NCBI GenBank assembly: GCA_001636675.1
Contig: AZGY01000003.1
Location: 496,352 to 560,351, forward strand
Length of the DNA stretch: 64,000 nucleotides
Direction of reading: 5' to 3'
Source: Moelleriella libera RCEF 2490
Lineage: Eukaryota > Ascomycota > Sordariomycetes > Hypocreales > Clavicipitaceae
The translations under genes and the position numbers were made by a program. Below the pieces are notes generated by a model. That model was given only the letters and a program-made list of their open reading frames with translations, ran no database searches and was not told the DNA's origin. How positions within the stretch are numbered: the stretch's first letter is position 1; each line of letters begins with the position of its first letter. Positions 10,986-21,645 of the stretch are shown piece after piece.

Positions 10986-13251
10986 ATGGCGGCCACTTCT
11001 GCTTCTCCTTCTTGTCCTCCCGCAGCCGCTACATTCACCGATGAGCCCTACCGCGACGAATGCGCCAAAGACGACCACGACGGCGCCGGCAGCGGCAGCG
11101 GCAGCGGCAGCGTCCGCCGTGCCGCCAGCTCGCCGCGGGGCATGGCCAATGACCACGATGCCGCCGAGCGCCGCCTGTGCCTCAAGTTTGACGTGCGGAT
11201 CCTGCCTGTTCTGGCGGTCATGTGTAAGTCAGGAGTCAGGACGACGAGGAGGAGGAGGAGGAGGACGAGGCGAAAAGGGAGGAGAGGTCCCCTTCATCCT
11301 TTTCTCTCTCCGCCCTTTCCTCCCCTCTTGTTGAAATGTTTGTTTGTCGTATCGTGCGGTGCGGTGCGGTGCTGGGCCTGGCTGACAGCGTGGTGCGTGT
11401 TCAGATCTCTTCAACGCCCTGGATAAGGGCAATCTGAGCAACGCGCAGACCAATGGTCTCGGAAAAGGTATGTTTACGGCGTACAGGGGCTTAGTTGTTC
11501 AGTGGACGGTTATACGGGCATGTGAGCATGAGCACCAACATGCATACATGCACACATACACATGCACAAACTTATACACTTGTATACACGTACACATGCA
11601 CGTGCACGTACACATACACATACATTTACGTACACGTATACGTACACGTACACGTACATACACAAACAGTACATTTACATTCACATGTACATTCACATTC
11701 ACATTCACACCCGACACATATATACGTGTGCATTACACATGTACATACAAACATGCACACATGCACACACATGTTTGCACACACACACAACCTCTCACTC
11801 TCACCTTCACAGCCATGTATACAGGTACATACGCGCATGTATACATGTCCCTCACATTCACCTTCTCCCCGAGTCTCAAGTGCCTTTCATTCACCTTCTC
11901 CCCATGTCTCATATGCCACATCATCAAGACCCGTGTGTATCCAGGACCCCCCCCGCTCACCAGCAAATCGGCAGACCTCGGCTTCCAGGACGGGCAGTAC
12001 AACCTCGTCGTGTCCATCTTCTTCGTCCCCTACGTCCTGTGCGCGCTGCCGTTCGCCATGCTCGGCAAGCGGTACGGCGGCGGGCCGGCGCGCGCCCTTC
12101 CCGTCATGATGTTCACCTTTGGCTCCATGACGCTCCTCACGGCGTGCACGCGCAGCTTCGGCGCCGTCTTCGCCGTGCGCTGGTTCCTGGGCATGGCCGA
12201 GTCGGCCTTCTTCCCGCTCGTCATCTACTACCTGACCACCTTCTACCGGCGCGGCGAGCTCGCCCGCCGCCTCGCCATCTTCTACGCCGCGAGCAACGTC
12301 GCCAACGCCTTTAGCGGCCTGCTCGCCTTTGGCGTCTTCCAGATCAGAGACGGCCCGGGCCTGCTGTACCACCAGTCCTGGCGCTATCTCTTCCTCATCG
12401 AGGGATCCGTCACCGTCCTGTTTGCCGTCTTTGCCTTTTTCTACCTGCCGCGCAGTGCCGCAGAGGCCTGGTTCCTCGACGACGACGACAAGGCGCTCGC
12501 CTTCCATCGCATACAGGTCGATTCGTCAGCCGTCGTGGCCGAGAAGCTCGACTTCAAAGACTCGCTGCGCATCTTCACCTACCCGTCGTCGTATGCCTTT
12601 CTTGCCATCGAGATATGTCTTGGCGTGCCGCTGCAGTCCGTGAGCTTGTTCCTGCCGCAAATCATCCAGAGGCTCGGATATCCGACTGTCAAGACAAACT
12701 TGTACACGGTCGCGCCCAACGTCACGGGCGCCGTCATGCTACTTGTCCTTGCCTTTGCGTCCGACTATGCCCGCCTGCGCTTCCCCTTCATCGTCCTCGG
12801 CTTCGTCTTCACCTGCATCGGCTTCGTCATCTACGCGGCCATCGCCGATGTTCAGGCCCAGGCACACGTTGCCTATTTTGCCACCTTTATGATGTGCTGG
12901 GGTACGTCGGCGCCCTCGGTCCTCCTGTCCACCTGGTACAACAACAACATCGCACACGAGGGCCGCCGCGTCACCATGACGTCGGTGGGCGTGCCCCTGG
13001 CGAATCTCATGGGCCTCGTGGCGAGCAACATCTTCCGAGAACGGGACGCTCCCAAGTACCTGCCGGCCCTGATCACGACAGCGTGTTTTGGGGCTACGGG
13101 CGCACTGATCGCCGGCCTGCTGGGGGCCTACATGATCGTTGACAACAAGCGACGCGACCGCCGCGCGGGCATCAGAATTGATGCACGCGATGTGCCGACC
13201 CACGAGCTTCGAGACGGCCCGAGCTCTCCAGACTTCCGCTGGTATCTATGA
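10986..13251 (+). CDS. MFS transporter, allantoate permease / anion:cation symporter (Dal5-like) type, 525 aa
   Basis: A permease for a small organic anion or vitamin-like solute. Exons are 10986-11223, 11405-11467 and 11975-13251, for 526 codons with stop. The cytosolic N-terminus is rich in Gly/Ser, followed by ERRLCLKFDVRILPVLAVMYLFNALDKGNLSNAQ, the usual start of TM1 in this subfamily (motif given in two joined exons). RWFLGMAESAFFPLVIYYL and FYRRGELARRLAIFYAASN match the Dal5/Tna1-type central signature. About twelve membrane spans are visible. Intron 2 is unusually long (507 nt, 11468-11974), a multiple of three, and has no in-frame stop, so retaining it would insert 169 residues. The first exon is short and split within TM1, as in relatives. 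Confidence 0.85.
11468..11974 (+). repeat. Long intron filled with alternating purine-pyrimidine DNA
   Basis: Intron 2 of the Dal5-like gene. Between about 11520 and 11870 it is nearly continuous CA/TA/CG alternation (words such as acacatacac and cacgtacacgta). It is bounded by GTATGT and GGCAG splice sites. Confidence 0.8.
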
Positions 13252-13432
13252 GTGCTCTTTTTATATTTTGTTTCTTTGTACTCGGCCTGGAGATTAGTGG
13301 CGACCAGAGCGCCTCTGCAAGATCTTGCCAGGGATCACCCGCCGCGAGCCCGCCTCGCTTCGCTTGATGGCGTTGCGAAAAAGTTGGTGCAGTTTTTTCA
13401 TCGAGTCCTATGCGGCACAGTGTTTCGAGGTC

Positions 13433-16299
13433 TCATAGAGAGCGGCCAAAGAAGTCAAGTCCCTTGGCCGGAGCAAAGTTGTCGGCTTGCAGAAAAAAGC
13501 CCAGGTCGCCGAGGGCGTCATCGCCCTCCCAGTGACCGTTGACAAGGTTGAAATATTGGTCCTGAAGCAGATCGTCCGGGGAACGCTGCGGCTGCTGATG
13601 CTGTTGCTGCTCCTCCTCTTCCGCCATCGGAGACGCCATCGCATCTCTGCGTGATGGCGACGGCAGGTCACCGCGACTCCCCACGAAAGGGTCCGGCCGC
13701 TTCATACCCACCAGCTGAGCCTCGCTTGCGCCATCCGTCTGCGAAGCGTGAAGACGCTCGGCAATGGATCGATCCAGGTACTGCAAAAATAAGTCGAGCA
13801 CGTTGTTGTTGATCCGCCAGTACTTTTGAATCTCCTTGAGGCACAGCAGGCACATCTGGGCCCTGTGCTCAGCTATACGTCTGGACACACCGGTCCCGCG
13901 GCGGATGCTGATGACGTGTATACATAAAGCTGCAAAAAGACTTGTAATTCTAGACGACGCATCTTAGTATTTTCTCCGTGGAAAAAAAATGATGAAGGGG
14001 CAAGGTGGCTCACAGGTGCATTTGACCGTAGCGCAGAGTGCCATGCGTGTACATGTCCTCTGCAATTCTGCTAATTCGGCATGCGGCCGCCGTGACGACT
14101 TGATTGTTCTTGTCGCCTTCGCCAAAACGCAGAAAGCTGTTTCGGTGAATCAAGATGCGGAGATGGCTGGTACAAGGTATGTTCAGCAAGATATTTGGAT
14201 AAAGTGTAAAGAGGCAGCTGTGGCAGTCTGCAACAAAACCACCGATACGTACTTGTAGGCCAGATGGAGGAGACACGTCCAGACAGACTCGCTGCCCTCG
14301 TCTGTTGCGTACTTCATGGTCCCAGGGAGGCTGTCCTTCCAGGCCTCGAGAGCGCTGTCGAGATCCTTGACATCGTCTTCTGACGAAGCCCGTTTGCCAG
14401 GGGCAAAGTGCAAGTCGATGACGCGACCGACTGGGATAAGGTGTGAGCATGATCCCGTGGACTGTGCAAGGAAAGGTGGAAGGGAAAAGGGGGAGACGAG
14501 ATAGGGGGCGGCCTACGTAGTCTGGCAATCTCGACCATCTTGATGGTATAAGTGATGTGTTCGGGCTGACAAGATCCGAACAAGGGATTGCTGGCGCACA
14601 GGGCCTCAGATTCTAGATCCGAGTCGTGCAGCGGCTCGATGTCGCAGTCCTCGTCTCTGATCCTGCTTGGCAGTCCGAGCGCGGCCGCAACTTGCCGTTC
14701 TCTCACCTTTTTTTTCCCCACAGTTCATCAGTTCTCCCGCGGCAGAATGTCGAGGCGCGTCGGCAGGGTCACACTTACATAAATGGACCACCAAATCCGC
14801 CGTCTCATGCGGTTGATGTGCGTGCTTTTCGATATGAACCTCGGCCTGTCGAAGAATCAGTCCACGAAGCGAGATGCCGCAGTGACGCTCATTCGCGAGA
14901 TCTCCTATCTCTGACTCACGATCTATGCAGTCCATACGACTCTGATAAAGTAATGACGACGCCCAGCCAGTACCTCACGTCACGGACATCAGCGGGCCCC
15001 CCGCGCCAGAAACTCATGAGGAAAATGGACTGTATCAGTATGATTTCATCTTTTTCCCAGTCGGCGTGGAACAGCAGCCTGGCCCGTGTGTACAAGACGC
15101 GCTTCGCTTCGGAGCGGTCCTTGAAGCCCATGGCCACGATGGTGCTGTCGCCGCAGTACGTGGCCCCGATGAATAGCATGGCCTGCAACAGGAAGCGGGA
15201 AATGTCCATGGCGGCCAGCCGCCTCGTCACCTCGGCGCGGTCCAGGATAGGGAAACTCGGGTGAAACCAAGTAAAGTACGCCTGCAGAGCGGGCAGGCAG
15301 GTCTGCAGATCGGGGAGAGTGAGGGCGCCCTCGTCGCGGAGGTAGCGCATCGTTCCGGCGCTGATACCGGCGCCCTGGACCAGCGACTGGGATGCGGGAC
15401 TGCCGGGAATGGGAAACGTGAGGCGCGGTTTCTGCGTCGACGATGCATCGCTGCTACTGGTGCCGATGCCGACACCTCGGCCACCGCTGCTGCTGCTGCT
15501 GCTGCCATTCTGAGCGGACTGCGAGGCGGAGTCGGCTTCGTCCCCCGGAACCAGGGTAAGGAAGTTGGACTCTCCAAAGAAGAGCGTGGCCGCGGCTGAT
15601 GAGGCTGACTCTGGCGCTGTGGTGGCGGCGGCGGTAGTGGTGCTGCCACGTCGGCCTGCTTCCGGCTGTGATACCGGACTCGGCCTTTGGGCGAAGCCGG
15701 CGGAAGAAGATTCGATGGTAGGCGCCGGGCTTAGTGACGACACGCTTTGAGCTTGAGCTTGAGCTCGAGCTGGGGTTTGAGCTGGGGCAATTTCAAGCCT
15801 CTGCGACCTGCGCGGATATCTACAGACGGGGTTGGTTTATTGGTCATGAGATCTCTTTTGAGGCTTTTCTTTCTGTGTTTGCTCATTTGATGGGCGTGTG
15901 CATGTGAGTTTTGCTCCGCGCATGTTCCTCACGCCATCATTGTCATCAACTAGGTGGTGATTTCTTGTCTGTTCCTTTCAATTTTCCCCCAAAACGTCCA
16001 AGTTACATCATGGTGAGAAGGACAGTGAGAGGGAGGGAGAAGAGAGGAAAACGAGGAAGGACACGAGAGCAGAATGGAAGAAGAAAAGGAAAGAGAAGAG
16101 AAAACAGAAACACTCACCTGCCTCGTCGAGAGGGCAAGATTTCGCACTTTGCGCCCGAGGCAACGCAGTTGGTGCAGGGCTGAACCTCGGTGACGTTGCA
16201 GCGGACTCGGCGGCTGTTGCATTCGCGGCAGGCATGCTTGGCGCGCGTCTTCTTGGCCTTCTGCGCCGCCGACGACGAGCCTGATGCAACCGAGGGCAT
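13433..16299 (-). CDS. Zn2Cys6 transcription factor with fungal_trans domain, 728 aa, seven exons
   Basis: A nuclear regulator. Exons on the minus strand are 16299-16118, 15819-14920, 14845-14779, 14706-14517, 14430-14253, 14166-14014 and 13949-13433, for 729 codons with stop. The zinc cluster is at residues 24-52 (CX2CX6CX7CX2CX6C, Cys 24, 27, 34, 42, 45, 52). It is followed by a basic YPRRSQR linker and an SSG-rich stretch. The fungal-specific domain starts around FHPSFPILDRAEV and contains FWRGGPADVRDVRYWLG, RMRRRIWWSIYVRERQ and LHLAYNHLRILIHR. The last exon begins ITSLFAALCIHVISIRRG and ends in a Gln-rich, acidic tail that could activate transcription. Overall it resembles regulators of the cutinase/fatty-acid factor type, but I cannot name an orthologue. 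The acyl-CoA dehydrogenase just downstream, on the same strand, is a possible target. Confidence 0.85.
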
Positions 16300-16776
16300 G
16301 TCGGGGAGGGCGGACAGGGTGTGCCACGGCGTCGTGGTAAGCTGTCACGAGAGCGAGTGTTTAGTTGCGATGGAGCAGCAGCAGTGCGATGAGTCAAGGG
16401 TGGAGTCCTGGCAGTTCAGTTCGGGCAGTTGTGACGTATGCTGTGGTTTAGCGCTACCGTCAACCACATCATCACACGTCCAACACTTGTCACTTTCTTC
16501 GACACGCAGATGCATCCTCAGAGCCGCGGTCATTTTTCTCTTTTTCTTTTCTTTTCTTTTCTCTTCTCTTCTCTCCATTCAAGATGCGGGGCCCATAACT
16601 GTGCGATTTAGTTCAACATCCCAAGGCACGATGCTCTAGCGCAGTTCAACGAGCGCAGCGAGGGCGGCCCGGGTTGGGCATTCACTCCCGACTGCATCAT
16701 GATGATTCTCCACGGTCTGCCCGTATATCTGCCCGCCATCAGCTCCACCTGCTCGCTCTCGAGACCGCAGCATCAG
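16300..16776. other. Spacer between TF and acyl-CoA dehydrogenase
   Basis: 477 bp with a TTTTC-rich stretch near 16540-16575 and the word cgagcgcagcgag near 16650, a fragment shared with the dispersed repeat at 6563. No gene is seen. Confidence 0.5.
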
Positions 16777-18098
16777 TCAGTAGCTTCGCGGCAGTCTAAG
16801 CACCTTTTCTGAGATGTAGTTGAGGATCATCTCGCGGCTCACGGGCGCGATGCGCGGCACCAGGCTCTCGCGGAACCACCTCTCGACGTCGTACTCGGCC
16901 GCATATCCCATGCCGCCGTGCGCCAGGACCGCGCGCTCGCACGCCGTAAAGGCCGCTTCGGCGGCCGCGTACTTGGCGCTGTTGGCCGCCACGCCCACCG
17001 CCGCCGCCGACTTGTTCTGGTGCTCGTCGTACAGCCGCGCGGCGTGGTAGGTGGCTAGCTTGGCGGCTTCGAGCTTGACGTAGGCGTCGGCGAGGGGGTG
17101 CGCGACGCCCTGGTTCGCGCCGATGGGCCGGCCAAAGACCCCGCCAGCAGGCAGCGCTCGGCGTTCATGCCCTGCAGGACCATGCCGAAGCCCTCGCCTT
17201 CTCGGCCGATGAGCGCCGACGCCGGCACCGCGTAGTTGTCGAAGAAGACTTCGTTGGCGTCGACGGCCCGCCCGCCCAGCTTCTTGATGCGACGCAGCTT
17301 CAGACCTTGCCGCCGGCCCATGTCGATGCAGAAGAGGGAGAGGCCCTCGCTCGACTTGGCCACCTCGTCTGCCGGCGTGGTCCGCGCGAGCAGTATCATC
17401 TTGGAAGCGACTTGCGCACAAGTGATCCATATCTTTTGCCCCGTGATGCTGTATCCTTCACCCTCATCCTTGCCCTCGCCCAGCGCCTTCTCCCCTCCTC
17501 GGCTGCTGCCGCCCATCTTGCGAGCCATCGTCGTCAACCCGAGCGTATTCAGGCCCGCATTCGGTTCCGTCACGCCAAAGCACACCCGCCATCTCCCGGA
17601 TATGATGTTGGGGATGGTCTCCTCGAGCTGCTGCTTGGAGCCAAACGCGGCGAGCGGCTGCGTGGCGTAGACGTTCGCGTGAATCGCCTGCGCCCCGGCC
17701 ATGCCCGCGCCCGACTCGGCAATGGTCTGCATCATCATGGTCGCCTCTGCCATGCCCAGTCCCGACCCTCCGAGTGACTCGGGGAGCGCGATGCCCAGCC
17801 ACCCTCCTTGGGCCACGGCCGCATGAAAGTCGCGGGGATCCTGCTCCGTCTGGTCGTGCTCCTGCCAGTAGGAACTCGGAAACTGCGCGCAAACCTTCTG
17901 AATCGACTCACGCACGAGCAGCTGCGTTTCTGAAAAGCCCGTCGTCTCCATGATGCGGCGGGTGGCCGTCCCAGACAAGCTCCTCCTCCCGCTCCCTGCT
18001 GTCCCGGGCGCACCTTGTTTTCCGCAGAGCCCGTGCCGTGCGCGAGACGAGCACGCCGATGCCAGCGAGACTTGCCTTGGAATTCGTAGTCGTGCCAT
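16777..18098 (-). pseudogene. Acyl-CoA dehydrogenase with an internal frame-breaking deletion
   Basis: A flavoenzyme of the acyl-CoA dehydrogenase family, predicted mitochondrial from its Arg/Ser-rich start MARLRIPRQVSLASACSSR. From 18098 the reading frame runs through the N-terminal helical domain (WLGIALPESLGGSGLGMAEA), the FAD/substrate beta domain (CFGVTEPNAG, GQKIWITCAQVA) and into MNAERCLLAG. There it ends abruptly in conserved terms. The next base triplets, in another frame, give VFGRPIGANQGVAHPLAD and the rest of the C-terminal domain through GGMGYAAEYDVERWFRE to a stop at 16777. Relatives have about 20-25 residues of helix between these two segments. They are absent at 17139-17145, and no splice sites bracket the join. 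It is either a recently broken gene or an assembly/sequence error. Left in its first frame, the product would stop at 17055. Confidence 0.75.
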
Positions 18099-18300
18099 GT
18101 TGATGATGTCCGTCTTCGATTTGCACCACTTCTCCCGAGAGCAGACGGCTCGTGGTCGGCTCGACTTACACGCGACCAATAGATGGGCTCGACGAACGGG
18201 GGCTACTGCTAGTCCTGATTCTGTCTCGTCTGTGTAGCCGACTCAGGTCCCCGCTTGTGTTCAAGTAGCCGGCTACAGAGCATGCAACGCTACGGCTACT

Positions 18301-18590
18301 GAGTGTGAGCCTCTGGTGCCCTACCTGGGTTCGCTGCCGCGTGCAGGCCACTGCGCTCGAACGTGAATCCGTCGCTGGAAGCCTCCAGAGTAATTTGAAG
18401 GACTTTATGGACTGCTTCTGACAGTTGAGCCTCCGGCGGCCCTACCGGGGGTCGCTGCCGCGGGCTGGCCTCGCTCCGCTCGAACGTGAACGTCCCGCCG
18501 GAAAGGCTACGGAGTACGTTCGACGGCAGCAATATATGGGTTGACTGGTAATTGAGCCTATGGCTGTCCTCGCTACGCTCGAGGCAATGC
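18301..18590. repeat. Tandem GC-rich repeat copies matching 6.5 kb
   Basis: Three successive pieces start 'gagcct' at about 18307, 18427 and 18554. The middle one (18429-18487) is near-identical to the reverse complement of 6563-6624. The first is a diverged copy (gccctacctgggttcgctgc... cgctcgaacgtga), and the third is truncated. Unit spacing is about 120-127 bp. They sit just downstream of the glycoside hydrolase stop codon. Confidence 0.7.
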
Positions 18591-18782
18591 GCCTGCTGCA
18601 GACCTCTCGAACCGGGCAGTCGCACGTACACATCTTGAAGCCCCGCTTCGCTACCCTCGCACGCAATCACGCATTGCATTATGCATTTTACATCTGTAGC
18701 CATTCGTTCCACGGCAGGCTGGCGCGGCAGCCAAAACGAATCCGCCAGCTCCTCTCCGTGCCCTGACATTATGCTAACATGT

Positions 18783-20842
18783 CTAGCTCAAGCAGAGCGT
18801 AAAGTCCCGCAGCCCAGCATCCGGCACTCGCTCTTTGGGCAGGCACAGCGCAATGTGTTCCCCCTTGAGGTTCGTGAACACGCGACCATACTCTCTCTGC
18901 TCACCAGCACAGTCAATAAGTCTTGCGTATCACTTGGCATTCACGGTGGATTTCCCGGTGATCTCACCTGCATGATGGAGATGAAGTCCTTGTAAATGCC
19001 GTCCTTTATCATCTTGGGCCGCACAAAATCACTCACTCCCCCCAGGAGCGCGACGACTGTGGTGATTTTGCTGTCCCACGTCACGAGGGCCGAGACGAGT
19101 TTGCCATCGACCCGGGTGGACTCTGTGCTTCCGTACGGATCTAGAGAGGGAGAATCAGCGTTAGTTTGTCAGCCATAGCCATGTGTTCGTGTTCGTGGTC
19201 TCGCGTCATTGGCGTACTTTGCATCTTTCTGGCAACAACCATGTTGCGCCACCAGACCAACCCAACCGCCTTGTCGAACAAAATGGTCGGCCATGCGCCA
19301 TAAGGCGTCACCACGTCGTGTTCCTGGGCTTTCTGACTGGCTATCGGCACGATGCCAGCCTGCGAGATGTAGCCGATGATATCGTCGGTAGTCGTGTTTG
19401 TCGAGTTGTTGACGGATGCGAACAGGCCGGGCACGCGTGTGACGACGGAATTACACGTTCGAGCTCTCTCCGCATTGTGGTACAGTCTCCTGATGAGCGC
19501 TACGTCATAGTATGGCAGCTCAAGGACTTTCCACAGCTCATGGCTAGAGAACCAGAATCCTGGAAAATCGCACACAATAAAAAATTCACATCCGTTTCCT
19601 GGTGGACAGACAAGGCGAAAAGGGGTCGTGCATACCTTGCTCGACGGTTATGGGCCCGACGCCGCCCTCGTTATACTCGACTTTGACGAGCTTGGCCCTT
19701 TTGGCCTGCCAGAGGGCCTTTTTCTCCCTGCGGTCGAGCCCGCCGAATGCGTGTAAGAAATACGCAAATACCTCGCCTTCGTACGGATCGTCGAGGTAGT
19801 CGGCGCTCTCGCACGCGTAGCTTTGTTGGGGATCTGCAAGCGGCAGCGTCTGGTTCTTGATCTTTGTCACAGCACAAATGCGGCCGTTGCCTCTATAAAA
19901 GACCTGCGTCGCGGTCGTCTTCACATAATCCAGCCACGTTTGCCATTCTTTGGCGAGTCTCTTGAAGGATGCGTCGCCGTCGTCGTGGCGGCTCTGCTCG
20001 AGAGCATGGATGCAGGCATACACGGCCCAAAACAGCTCTCTGGGAGGAATCAAAAACACGCCCCAAAGCTTCCCCTCAGAATTGACGATAGGCACAAAGA
20101 ACGAAAGAGAGGACGTGCGTGTGTGTGCGCGTGTGTGTGTGCGACTTACCCATTGTCCAGAGCTGGCACGCGATTTACCCAGTCCCAAGTTGGCGACACC
20201 TGGCTCTCGCTCGTCATCATCCAGGGCAGAAAGCCTCCAAAGCCAGGGTTCGTCTTATTGAACCGGAGATAGGTCTGCAGCTTCCTCTTCAAGATTGACG
20301 CTGCGAACCTGGGCGCTTTCGACAAGTCGTCAGGGGTCAGGAAGCGAGCTGCCTTCTTCGACCCGGCAACAGCATGGGAATAGAGCATGATTTGAAGAGC
20401 CTGGCAGACCCTCGTGTCCCTCACATCCATAGATTAGCTTCCTGCCACATCTCCTCCCAAATTTTTGATTTTCCTATTCTTTCTTCTTTGCGACTTGTAT
20501 TATAACGATACAAAAGAAACTCGCACGCACCTCTTTGCTCGCGGCGCTGAAGGGGTGTTTTTTGGTCCTTGCGCCCGTCGTCCAATTCAGTTGCGTGCCG
20601 TCGTAGCTCATGCCATTGGCCGTGTTGTAGGCCACGTCATTCTGATGGAATCTGCCTTCCCAATAGAGCAGATCCCACTCAAAGGCCGAGGGATTCTTCA
20701 AAATGTCGTCCTGGGACCACTGGCTCGCGAACCTGCATTTTGGGGGCCCAATCCGCGTCAAGTCCTCCAAGGACGACGCCGCTGTAGGGGTGGCGTTGGT
20801 CAGCAGAGCAACGCAGAACTGTGCCAGGAACGAGGACTTCAT
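18783..20842 (-). CDS. Secreted glycoside hydrolase, probable endo-beta-1,2-glucanase-like (GH162/GH144-type fold), 531 aa
   Basis: Exons on the minus strand are 20842-20531, 20400-20150, 20039-19636, 19559-19218, 19140-18968 and 18896-18783, for 532 codons with stop. The start MKSSFLAQFCVALLTNATPT looks like a signal peptide, so the enzyme is probably extracellular. The mature protein has an all-helical look. It contains LDNGELFWAVYACIHALE, DDPYEGEVFAYFLHAFGG, EYNEGGVGPITVEQGFWFSS (residues about 309-328), HELWKVLELPYYDV, and a C-terminal DVVTPYGAWPTILF ... YGSTES ... ALVTWDSKITTVVALLGG layout. The order of these blocks resembles the glycoamylase-like (alpha/alpha)6-barrel proteins that include bacterial GH144 and fungal GH162 endo-beta-1,2-glucanases. 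This is recognition from memory of the fold's motifs, not a search, and another glucanase specificity is possible. It is divergent from the Zn2Cys6 gene at 21646. Confidence 0.6.
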
Positions 20843-21645
20843 TTTGCGTCTGCCAGGTTTTGTGGTCCGTGCACGCTCGATTATTGATCTTCAGAATGGT
20901 ATTCAAATTTGTTTTTTTAAAAAAAAAATTAAATTCGTTTAATGACGATCCCTTGCTTGCGCATTAACCAGCCGAGGGGAAAGAGTCAGGCAAAGGACGT
21001 TGGCGAGACCAGCTTTTAAAAGCAGCTCTCTCGTCGCGGCCCCGTCATCGCATCTCACCTCTGCCGATGCCACGCTCTCTCTTCTGTGCTTTGAAAAGGG
21101 CAGCAGAATTAAAATAAAAAAAATTAAATTAAAGACAGGGAAAAGAAAGATCGGCCTAATATTCATCCCGTCACGTCTGACAAGCCTACTTCCTGACACG
21201 GTAAGCCCTGTGCCTCCCGAGATCCCCGATCCCGATCCCGCTCCCCCACTCCAGCTGAAAACAAAAACACGTTCGAGATGCGGAGATTTGGCACTGAACG
21301 TTTTCAATAAAAGTGTGGATCCTTCCCACGTGGTTGATGCCGTCACGTCATGAGAGGGAAGAAAAGAAGAAGGAGCAGATGTCTGTTTGGCCGACATATA
21401 GTTCCGGTGTCCCGTGGGCTCCGTAATTCCCATTTCTCCGAGGACGGCGCTTACTCGCTGTGCTGATCTGTTGCTTTCCACTCTTCCTTCTTCTTCAGCA
21501 CGTACCCAAAAGGGGGGAAAGAAAGGGGGGGCCGCCTTTTGGAAATTTTTCCCCTTGGCCATGGTCGTCGTCTGAGAGAATAAGAACCGACAAGGTAGGA
21601 GGGGAGAAGTAAGATTTCATTGCGGGAGATGCCAACGGCAAAAAG
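20843..21645. promoter_or_regulatory. Shared divergent promoter of the glucanase-like gene and its neighbouring TF
   Basis: An 803-bp region between two outward-pointing genes. It has A/T-rich blocks (about 20900-20940 and 21105-21140) and a C-rich block with three tandem 'gatccc'-type words at about 21221-21240. No gene is seen. Joint regulation is inferred from the arrangement only. Confidence 0.5.

Noticed and set aside
11470..13251. A 593-codon open frame starting inside the Dal5-like gene
   Set aside because: Its first 169 codons are the repeat-filled intron 2. The real transporter is spliced from 10986.
18301..18590. Possible retrotransposon remnant
   Set aside because: No reverse transcriptase, LTR or integrase sequence. 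Only short GC-rich repeat units are present.
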